In this document: piece after piece, positions 55,801 to 64,000 of the stretch
How positions within the stretch are numbered: the first letter of the stretch is position 1
Layout: each line of letters starts with the position of its first letter
Origin: Ustilaginoidea virens
Taxonomy: Eukaryota; Ascomycota; Sordariomycetes; Hypocreales; Clavicipitaceae
Length of the DNA: 64,000 nt
NCBI RefSeq assembly: GCF_000687475.1
Contig: NC_057320.1
Span: forward strand, 248,001-312,000
Direction: 5' to 3'
Position numbers and translations under genes: made by a program
The notes under the pieces: model-generated
The model's input: only the letters and a program-made list of their open reading frames with translations
What the model was told of the DNA's origin: nothing
Databases searched by the model: none

Positions 55801-57803
55801 AACAGCTTGTTCTGCAGAATGTACGAGGGCCACACAAAGTTGATCGACTTGCCGCGGCCGACAGCAAAGAACTCTGGGTGAATGGTGGAGGCCCGAGCTC
55901 TAGTCTTGAGAACGCCGCCGGGGGCGTCACCGTCATGCGACGAGATGGGAGGCAGGGCAAAGCCATACTGTTCCAAGTGTGGATCCTCAATGTGGTCCTT
56001 CTCCCCGTCCTGGATCTGCACCCAGTACACGGTGCCGCTGATGCCGGTGCCGATGATGGCCTCGCGCTGAACGCTCTCGTGGTCAGAGGGAGTGACCGAC
56101 ATGGCCACGTTGAAGATTCTGTCCTTGGTGTCGGTGAAGACCTTGGCGTCCTTGCCGTCGTCTTGGCGTATGACGCGCAAACCTCCCTGCTTTGACATGC
56201 CATATGTCATGTAGGTCTGCGAAGCGGTGTACAGGTTGCGGTCGATCTGGTCGAATTCCTTCTTGAGGCGGGCAATGTCCATGATGGACTCGTCTCGAAA
56301 TTCGGGACGAACCTCCTTGGTTTCTTCCTGCAGAGAAATGGAGATCCAAGGCTTCATTGGGAAGTTGTAGACCCGAACAGGCGGCGCTTCCTTTTCCTCG
56401 ATAACAACAATCTCTTCCTGGTCGGCGCTCTCCCAGCTATCGGCCACCTCCAGTATGTTTTCGACTCCAGCGTTGCCAGAGTCTGACGCGTCATTCAAGA
56501 CGGCGGCCACCACGGGCGAGCTGTGGCTGTTGTTGAGCTCGTGTCCCTCTCGGATGTTTTGCACAATTTGCTCCTCGATGGCCTTGACAACCGAGACGGT
56601 AGCATCATCGTCCTCATCGAGCCATTCCTGACCCGTAGAGGTTTCCTTGACGCTCGCCTCGTCGCTGGAATCTGCCGCATCAAGTCTTTGCTCGGCTCTG
56701 TCGAGAGCCTCTTGGGCATCTTTGTCAGCTTGCTCGGCGACACCATGCACGGCTTCAGCGACAGTCTCTTTGCTCTGCTCAACGTGAGAAAGGCTGTCGG
56801 AACCTGCGGGAGGTGTTTGGTGGGCCGAGTATCTGGTGGATTGATGAGAGTGAATGGAAGAGGTACGGTTCGCAGTTTGGCCCGGCTGCTCCGGAGGGCT
56901 AGCCATAGGGCTTCGATCGTTGGCTACGTGAGAGTGATCCAGATGCTGAAAACCAGCGGGTGAAGCTTGGTCCTTTTTGAGAATCTGGAAAGGTGGCGGC
57001 GGCTGAGCATGACCAGCCGGTTGAGAGACAAGGGACGATGGCGATGTCTTGACCAGACTACCCATCAACTGCTGGTACAAGGCAGACATGTCGGCAGGTG
57101 AATCCTGGTTTTGTGTCTGCGTAAAGTGGTGGCTGGGACCGAAGGGGGCTTGGTTCTGAACCTCGCTGTAGGACTCTGACGGTGCATGTTGTTGCTGATG
57201 GAAGTGCTGGGCTTGCTGCTGATAAGCACTGGGTTGCGACTGGTGGTGGTGATACTGGTTGAAGAAGCGGTTGGAATCGGTGGTGATCTCGGGAGACTGC
57301 GAGGCGGCGCCGTTGACCCGTGATGTTTCGGACAGCATGGGCTGGTCAGTCTGGCTCGGCTTGGGGCGATTGAGCAGGTTCAGCAGATAGGACCTCGTGT
57401 CGGCAGAGGGCGGGCCGTTGGCAAACGGGTTCGCGTTGGCAGGCTGGGCTGCCTGGACGGGAGGAGTGTGTCTCGGTTCTTCAGCATCGTGGGTGGCGCC
57501 CCTCATGAGGGCGGCCAGAAGTCCCGTTGGGTCGGCTCCAGCAGGTGCGGGCTGATGAAGACGAGCAGGAGGCGACGAGTACTGGGCTTGGGAGTAGCCC
57601 GGCTGGCGGGCCTGGTGCTGCTGCGACGGCTGCTGGTGATCCGACGGCTGGGACTGCAGCGACGGCAGCGATTGCGGTTGGGCGCTCGGGTTGGCCGGCC
57701 CGGCACTGAACTTGAGCAGATTCAGCAGATTGGCCGTACGCTCGGCGTTGGACGGCATTCCGCTGTTATTGACGGGCGGCGTCGGAGCGGGAGGAAGATC
57801 CAT
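52819..57803 (-). CDS. EDC4: EDC4/Ge-1-like mRNA-decapping scaffold (WD40 protein)
   Basis: Two exons, 57803-53124 and 53034-52819; 1,631 aa. EDC4 (Ge-1) proteins bind Dcp1/Dcp2 in P-bodies and promote mRNA decapping. Seen: a Gln/Pro/Ser-rich disordered N-terminus (about 1-480); a beta-rich region consistent with WD40 repeats (about 490-960, starting near VYNFPMKPWISISLQ and including blades such as VVVSLDKSGRVKFWDV); an Ala/Pro/Lys-rich linker; a long helical coiled-coil stretch (about 1140-1340); a Gln/His-rich spacer; and a C-terminal helical domain (about 1490-1631) typical of the family's self-association module. The last intron (53035-53123, GT-AG) joins MPKT to QWEQQG in frame. The start is the first true ATG in the long frame. 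It is probably a housekeeping gene unrelated to the cluster. Confidence 0.8.
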
Positions 57804-58062
57804 CGACACGACGAGGCTCGTGGACACGGAACGGGAGTCGTCGATGAGAGAGAGAAAAAAGGGGACGGCGCCGCGCGGTGATGGAACGGATTGTCACCAC
57901 CTGGCGAGCTTTCGTCTGCTGGCTCGTCGACGAAACGAAGGATGCGTGGCAGGCGTGGACAACGTAGTAACCGTGGCAAACGTGAGAAACGCAAGAGGCG
58001 GGGCGGAAAGGCGGCAAAAAAAGAAGAAGAAAAAATTTGACCAAAACAAACAACGGGTAGTT

Positions 58063-58102
<40 letters not shown>

Positions 58103-59493
58103 ACAGCGTGTCGGGGTATCCTCAAAAGCGTTTACCTTGCGTGACGTGGAGCGCAAAAGGATGATGATTTCAACAACAAGAAGCCCCCGAGGTTGCGTTC
58201 TCGCACCCAAAAGAAAAGGCGGAAAGAAGCGCGAGGCTTTTGGGCACGGAAGTGAGGATCCAAAGAGCAGGTTGGGTGGCGGATTGGGCGGGCTAAAGAG
58301 GAAACTATAAAAAAAAAATAAAAATAAAAAAAAAATAAAAAAGGTGCTGGTGCACGTCGGCGAAATCCAATGGCTGGCTGGCTCTGGCTGCTGGCTGCAT
58401 GCGCCTTAATAAGCGACATTGAACGGTGTGCGTGGCCGTGGAAGCCCAACAAGTTGCGCGCCCATCTGCGACAGTGCCCAGCCAGCGAGTGCCCAGCCAG
58501 TGAGTGCCCAGCCACCTCTCTGGTGGTGCTAGGGCCAGGCCAGGGCCCCAGGGCCGGGGCGCAACAGGTGAACATGCTGGACGGCGGTTTTGGCACCAAA
58601 AGCGGCCAATGGGCCGGCAGGTCTGGCAGTAGCGGTGACCAGCCTTGGGCTTTTTCCTTTTCTTTTTCTTTTTTTTTTTTTCTGTTTCCTGCTGGTTTTT
58701 TTTTCTTTTTTTTTTTTGGAGCCCCTTCTTTTGTGTTGTGTCGTGCCGTGATCGGGACCTGCTCGCTCGCCGGGGAGGAGGGGGGGGGGGGCTTGTTCAT
58801 TGTGTTGTGCGGAAGACTGCAGGAGTTCATGCGTCAAGATGCCCGGTGCCAAGCTCCGAGGCGGGCGGGCTGGCGTCTCGAGGACACACATACGCAGCTC
58901 CCATGAAGCTGGACTGGACCGCCGGTCTAGGACATCACCCAGCGCTCCGCCGTATGCGCACCCCCAAGCAAACAACTCGCTGCGCCAGACGCGGTTTGTG
59001 AAGCGACCCAGCCGGGCGGCATCGCATGCAGAATCCCGGCAGCAGCTTGGCAATCGTCTGGTTCATTCTGGGGGGAATCGCAGTCCGCCCAGCCCTTGGC
59101 AGTGCCAATTGATTGACTGTTGACTCCTGCCGCGGCATCCAGAGTCCGCACAGTGCCCAGACCTGTCTGTCAGAGTCGCAGCACGGCACACAGCAGCACG
59201 GCACACAGCGGCACTGAGTAAGCCCGCAGCAGCCGTAGCAGCAGCCTTAGCGCAGCCGCACCAGCAGCACCAGACAGCAGCAGCCGCCCCCATCGCCAGC
59301 AACCGCTGACCGCATGCATCCACCAATTGAACCAAAATTTTATCATTGATGATGAACATTCAATCAACCTCCACTTTTGCCACCCTCCTCCCACCGACAC
59401 ACCTCGACGCAAACAACAACAACAACAACACAACCCGCAACCATCCCCGACGTCAACCCAAACCACCCGTCTTCACCCATCGCCTTGCCCGCC
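57804..59493. other. Intergenic region upstream of the EDC4-like gene
   Basis: Includes an A-run of about 36 (58065-58100), A/T-rich runs at 58307-58342 and 58660-58720, a 15-bp repeat GTGCCCAGCCA near 58475-58515 and a CAGCACGGCACACAG repeat near 59175-59215. A plus-strand frame at 58370-58906 is generated partly by these repeats and is not supported. Confidence 0.4.
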
Positions 59494-59981
59494 ATGTTCT
59501 GCCTCCGCAGGTCCGCCTCTCCCCCGTCTTCCCCCCCCCCGCCTCAGACGCGACGCCACTAACGCTCCTCCGCAGCTGGCTCCCGCTCCTATTCATCCCG
59601 ACCAACGCCTCGCCCGCCTTCATCTTCCTCTTCTTCATATGCACCTACTTCCTCAACCGGCCCTGCGTCTACTGCTCCCTCCTCCTCCTCATCCTCTTCC
59701 TCACGTCGTGCAACTGGTCCGACCGGTGCTTCTTCGACTTCAGCAGCGACTGGTTCCTGCCGCGCCCCAGCGCCGCCGGCTCCCATGCCGACGCCTCCTC
59801 CCTCAACGCCACGATGCTGCACGCGGCCAAAACAACCGCCCGGACGCTGGCCAGCGCCGCCGCGGGGGAGCTCGCCGCGCGGCGGGCCGAGTGGACCGGC
59901 TTGGGGGTTGAGTGGTTGCGCACGTTGCTGGGGAAGAGGGAGTGGAGGGTAGATTGTATGGATATCTATATTCAGTTGTGA
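59494..59981 (+). CDS. Small membrane protein of unknown function
   Basis: Proposed two exons, 59494-59510 and 59576-59981, giving 140 aa that begins MFCLRSWLPLLF. Residues about 5-55 form two hydrophobic segments separated by a short Cys-containing loop (NRPCVYC), followed by NWSDRCFFDFSSDWF and a soluble Ala-rich C-terminal tail. The intron (59511-59575) is a pyrimidine-rich GTCCGC...CGCAG segment. The same CTCCGCAG sequence occurs at both ends, so the boundary is supported mainly by the sensible product. Reading through instead gives a 211-residue frame starting upstream at 59346 with a low-complexity N-terminus. I do not recognise the family. Confidence 0.5.
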
Positions 59982-60439
59982 TGCGGATGGCCGTCCATCG
60001 CCGAGTGTGCGTCGTGTGCGCCGTGCGAGGCGATGCGGCACCATGCTCTTGGCTAGCGTTTGCAAAAGATGACTACCTCTTTGATTTCGACTGCGTGTAA
60101 TGGGCACTGCAAGAGCGTCATGTGTATATCATATCATTCAGTGTAGGTTAAAGACGACATGTATCTCTTAATCACCCCCCCATTCTGTCACCCCAATGCA
60201 ATGCGGCGCAAAGGTCCTTGGTGCAAATCTCCCTGCAGCAACATCATCTGTGCAGCAGCCTCTGTGTGCCGTGTAACGAAAGTCTTTGTTATATTTGAAT
60301 CGTGATGCGTACGTACTTTTTGAGTCTTATTCTAGTTGCATAAAATCCACCTCCCGCCCGGTTCATCGAATAATCATTATTTAACCAGTCCGGGCAGCGC
60401 TTGCTTACATGGGCCGAAATCATGCTGTTCGTTGTCATG
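59982..60439. other. Intergenic region, convergent 3' ends
   Basis: The small membrane protein gene and the acidic membrane protein gene converge here. AT-rich 3' sequence. No gene is supported. Confidence 0.4.
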
Positions 60440-61365
60440 TCACACAAAAGAAACCGCTCTCTCACTCGAATCCTCTCGTACCTCTGACCCCGATGCAACA
60501 GCCGCTTCCGCTGCCGGTGTTTCTGCAGACGTAGCCCCAACACTGACCGTCTCAACTACCGTCTCCGTCACGGTCAAGTAAGCTTTCTCCGTCACCGTGC
60601 TAATCACCTCAGCCGGGGTCATCTCCGGAGGCATCGCCTCAACGCTGACCGTCTCGACGACTGTCGTCGTTGCGGTCAAGTATGCTTCTTTGGTCATCGT
60701 GCTAATCACCTCCACCACGCTGACAGGCACGGCTTTCAAAGACATCTCGGCCACCTCCAGCGACTTGGAGCATGCCACGCAACCGTCACCCGCTCTTGGC
60801 ATGGGTTGCCCGTTGGCTACTTCCACTCCCCTCCCGAGAGTTTCGGCGGTCTTATCGATTGCTGGTTGCGCAACTGGTTGCGAGGCTTGGTCCACAGATA
60901 TCTTGCCCACAGGTTCCGAGACATTCGTGTTGAATGAGTTGGCTTGCTCGGGAGATCTACCACTTCTCACGGCAAATACCAGCACCAATAGACTGAGCAG
61001 GCCGATCATGACATTCTTCTGGTCTTGCAGGAGCACCTTGGCGGCCTCGAGGAGCAAATCGGGCAAAGACACGTTCTTGTCCGTGCCCGTATCTCGTCGC
61101 TCCCCATGTCGCTGTTGCCGTCGTTCAAACGCCTCCACGGGAGGTGACGGCGGAGTCTGATGTGGGGTGTACTCGGCTTGTGGGTCAGTGGGCTCCGAAG
61201 TACAGGTGTCCGCAGCATGAGGGCGTGGCGAGTGGCCGTAAATTTCTCTCAGTCGTTCCTCATCACGCAAGCGGCGATCATGATCAAATGTAGATCTGTC
61301 CTCAACTGGCGCTTCGGGCTGCGGAGGGGCATCAACGTGCTCGGACGGAATTTCTTCATCATCGT

Positions 61366-61396
<31 letters not shown>

Positions 61397-63010
61397 AGTT
61401 GCCTCTTCCTCCTCCATATCCAACGCTCCCTCCTGTTCAGCGGCCATATAGTTGCGCTCTGCCTCCTCTCTGAGCCGGCATTCTTCGTCGGCGGCGGTTG
61501 CGGCGGCGGCTGCCTCTTCATTCTCCATATCCAACGCTTCCTCCTGCTCAGCGGCCAAATACTTACGCTCCGCCTCCTCTCTGAGCTGAATTTCTTCGTC
61601 AACAGCGGCGGCGGCTGCAGCTGCAGCCGCTTCTTCCTCCATATCCAAAGCTCTCTCCTGTTCAGCAGCCAGGTAAGACAGCTCCTCTTGTAGCTTCGGG
61701 TCGACTAAAGGTTCCATCTCCACGTCAACGCGTTCCATTTCTTTCCAGCAAGCCTCCCAGGCGCCAGCCCGCATTAGTCCATTGCTGGCATAGACTTTGA
61801 CCCGGTAGATCTTGCCAGCGCCGAGAGAGTCATACTTGATATCAGAGTGGCAAGTCGTACACCAGTGTGTCTGGATCTTGTGGGCTAGAGATTCCCGTGG
61901 ATAACGATTCTCGTCATTGTCCTCCTCATCGTGTTCCTCGTCGCCGTCTTCCGTCAGCGACATGACGTTAGATGGTCCCAGATAATGTCCACACTCGAGA
62001 ATACGAGCTCTTCGCCTCAGCGGTAGCTCCAACGTCTCGAGAAGTCGCTCCTCCAGCACCTCGTAGTCATTCTGCGGATGTGGCAAAAGAATGCCACGAT
62101 CCGAAACAGTGTCTGTAGTCCGGTCCTGTAGCTGTTTCCAGGAATCCCAAAGAGTCTTGCACTCGGGGCTCAAGTCACCGGGATGTGCGTTATCCAGCAC
62201 ATGCCCCCAGGGCCATCTCAACGGCATTACCGTTACGTGCAGTAAAACCAAAGGGGGCGTGTTTCTCTTGAACCGCGGCGGCGTCTTCTTGGGCGAGTAC
62301 TGCGCCGACACACTCGGGGAACCAAGTCGTGAAACAGTTGGTCTTGGCGTCCGGCGGCTTGAACGTGGAGACCCGATGACTGACGCTGGAGGGGAGGACA
62401 TTTGGATCGCTTTCACAGATGATGGTGATCTAAAAGGGGGTCGAGGGGCTCCTCGAATTGTTGGCACAAAGTCATCATCTTGGTCTGAATGAGGAATGTC
62501 TGAAATGCGAGGCGAGCGAACTTTTTGAGGCGAAAACCTCGTGCGGTCTGATTCCGACAGTGACCCCATGGAGCTCCTGGGGCTGTGATCGCTAAAGACA
62601 TCATCCTCATGATCGTTGTGGGAGCTGCCATCTTTGTCGTCGTCTGTATGGGCGGCGTGTTCCGCGTCATGGCCTTCCGATAGCTGACTTTGACCAGCTT
62701 CGGATTCACCGCCAAATGACTGGCGGGGACTCTCAGAGGACGAGGGAGCCACGAAATTGTCATTTTCCCCCGGTTCAGCCTCGTCGCCTAGTTCCTTCTT
62801 TGACGCCCCGGAGTCTCTCCGTGACTGCCCGTCTCTCTTGTCGTCATCCGAATATTCATGCCGATGGGCGGTAGAGTCGTCAGCTAGATCATCAGAAGCC
62901 TCCTCTCTAGTCGGTTGCAATTCCTCGGTGCTTGAATTTGATTGTAGCTCCTGAAGATGCTCCTCCTCGGCGTGTTCCTCGCTGACCCCTGCAGCATTAT
63001 GAGTGCTCAT
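60440..63010 (-). CDS. Large acidic single-pass membrane protein, conserved fungal type
   Basis: Single exon, 856 aa from the ATG at 63010; an alternative in-frame ATG at 63103 would add 31 residues. The N-terminal 230 residues are Ser/Glu/Asp-rich and disordered. A conserved core (about 265-480) contains RGILLPHPQNDYEVLEERLLE-type sequence, RILECGHYLGP, and WCTTCHSDI with paired Cys. Next come three AAEQExALDMEEE repeats with Ala runs (about 480-590). A single transmembrane segment lies at about 667-683 (IGLLSLLVLVFAV). The roughly 170-residue tail carries two copies of a EVISTxTxxAYLTxT...VVETVSV repeat. The core resembles a family often auto-named pathway-specific nitrogen regulator (unverified memory). 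The membrane segment argues against a simple transcription factor. No function is assigned. Confidence 0.65.
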
Positions 63011-64000
63011 GGTTGAGGGTTTATGGCTCGCTTGTTTGTCCAGGCAAGAGGGGTCAATGTGAATCTCAAAGTCAAGGCCCTGATGCCCTCTTTGTCGAGG
63101 CATCAGGAGACAGGCAAGCTTGGAGAGGCGGAGGAAATATTGGGATTGAAGGAACTGAGGCACAGAGGAGCGATCGCCGTATTGGCGGTAAAGGGGGAAA
63201 AAGACGGTCGAGTTGTCCCGCCCAACCAGGGACAAGATTAGTGGCCCAGATTGCAATCATTGGGTAATCAACTGCCGCACCTGCATGGGAAGGTGGGATG
63301 GCTGGCCACTTGCAGGCTGTGCTTTTGTTTACGCCGGTTGCTACGTCGACCGCCCAGGCTGTGGAGCTCCCCGCCCCGTCACCAGTACGACTTGGCATGA
63401 GTTCAAGACTCGGGCCATGTCGAACACGCCGGCCTGTCCACTCTTCACCAGGTTGGCTTCCATCGACTGTGTTTCGAGGACGACGTCGACTTGAAGTGAG
63501 AGGTATTCGGTATTTCGAATCGGCATGGCGTTTCTGGCATGCTGCGGGGCTGGAACGCGGGTGCGGGTGCGCCCGTCATTCCCAGCTTTCCCACCATGTG
63601 GGTGAGTGTGGCTCCGTTGGGATGTGGAATGTGGAATGCTGACAAGTCTGACAAGTCTGACGCACCCGTTCCCATTCCCATTCCCATTCCCAGGCTTTGC
63701 AACAAGGCCCATACCAAATGGGGGCGTTGCTTTTCTTCTTGCAGCTGCCAAGCTGCCTCGAAGAAGATGCGCCGCCGCACTTGCCTTTGTCGCCTGCCTA
63801 GCCGGTAATCATCGATGCAGACCGAGAATGCCGCCAAATGCCCGTCTCTGTGATTGTAGAGCACCCTTTTGCTTCAGGCTTTCTGTGTCGCCAACCTCTT
63901 AGCGCTGCCTCGTACGATATTAGGATCTTGTCCTTTCGTGTTGGAGCTATACAGCCAAGTTGTCCCGAATGTAAACCAAACTGTGTCTGCTGAATTTTGA
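63011..64000. other. Terminal region without supported gene
   Basis: Upstream side of the acidic membrane protein gene. Overlapping short frames on both strands lack motifs. A (TTCCCA)n microsatellite lies at about 63669-63691. Confidence 0.4.

Noticed and set aside
54186..56195. 669-codon plus-strand frame
   Set aside because: Antisense shadow of the EDC4-like coding sequence, which shows coherent domain architecture.
58370..58906. 178-codon plus-strand frame starting MAGWLWLLAACAL
   Set aside because: The start imitates a signal peptide, but the rest is made of short repeats and homopolymer runs and overlaps the likely promoter of the EDC4-like gene.

Overview
The window looks like nuclear DNA of a filamentous ascomycete, most probably a sordariomycete of the Hypocreales. 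The genes are GC-rich and carry short introns of 51-124 bp. The retroelements are AT-rich and carry the CpA-to-TpA scars of repeat-induced point mutation (RIP). The clustered terpene genes are closest, as far as I can recall, to those of Fusarium and relatives. The species cannot be named from the sequence.

Layout. (1) 1-2365: intergenic DNA without a supportable gene. (2) 2371-24879: one old, heavily RIP-damaged Ty1/copia-type retrotransposon (196-bp LTRs, 5-bp target duplication CCCAC). It has been interrupted by two related younger copia elements in opposite orientation (4252-11800 on minus, 16651-24171 on plus; both flanked by ATATT) and by an inverted pair of about 800-bp solo-LTR-like repeats (14375-15178 and 15265-16051). 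(3) 26731-27723: a secreted protein made of 13-residue proline-rich repeats. (4) 28490-45844: a gibberellin biosynthesis cluster. It holds the bifunctional ent-copalyl diphosphate/ent-kaurene synthase (cps/ks), P450-2, P450-1 and P450-4, all with complete, consistently spliced reading frames. Two non-autonomous DNA transposons sit in its intergenic gaps, and a homoaconitase gene lies between P450-1 and P450-4. (5) 47116-47927: an EBP-type sterol isomerase homologue. (6) 49091-63010: a protein with a possible degenerate HNH-nuclease region, an EDC4/Ge-1-like decapping scaffold, a small membrane protein and a large acidic single-pass membrane protein, with simple-sequence tracts between them.

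How it works together. CPS/KS would cyclise GGPP to ent-kaurene, P450-4 would oxidise that to ent-kaurenoic acid, P450-1 would convert it to GA14, and P450-2 would remove C-20 to give GA4. The desaturase (des), the 13-hydroxylase (P450-3) and the pathway GGPP synthase (ggs2) of Fusarium fujikuroi are absent here, so the inferred end product is GA4, with GGPP supplied from elsewhere. Gene order matches my recollection of F. fujikuroi (P450-4, P450-1, P450-2, ggs2, cps/ks). A TA-flanked transposon occupies the gap where ggs2 would lie, and the homoaconitase has split the divergent P450-1/P450-4 pair.

All family assignments come from reading motifs and from memory of the families. No database search was run. 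Exon joins were placed by hand from splice signals, reading frame and family conservation.
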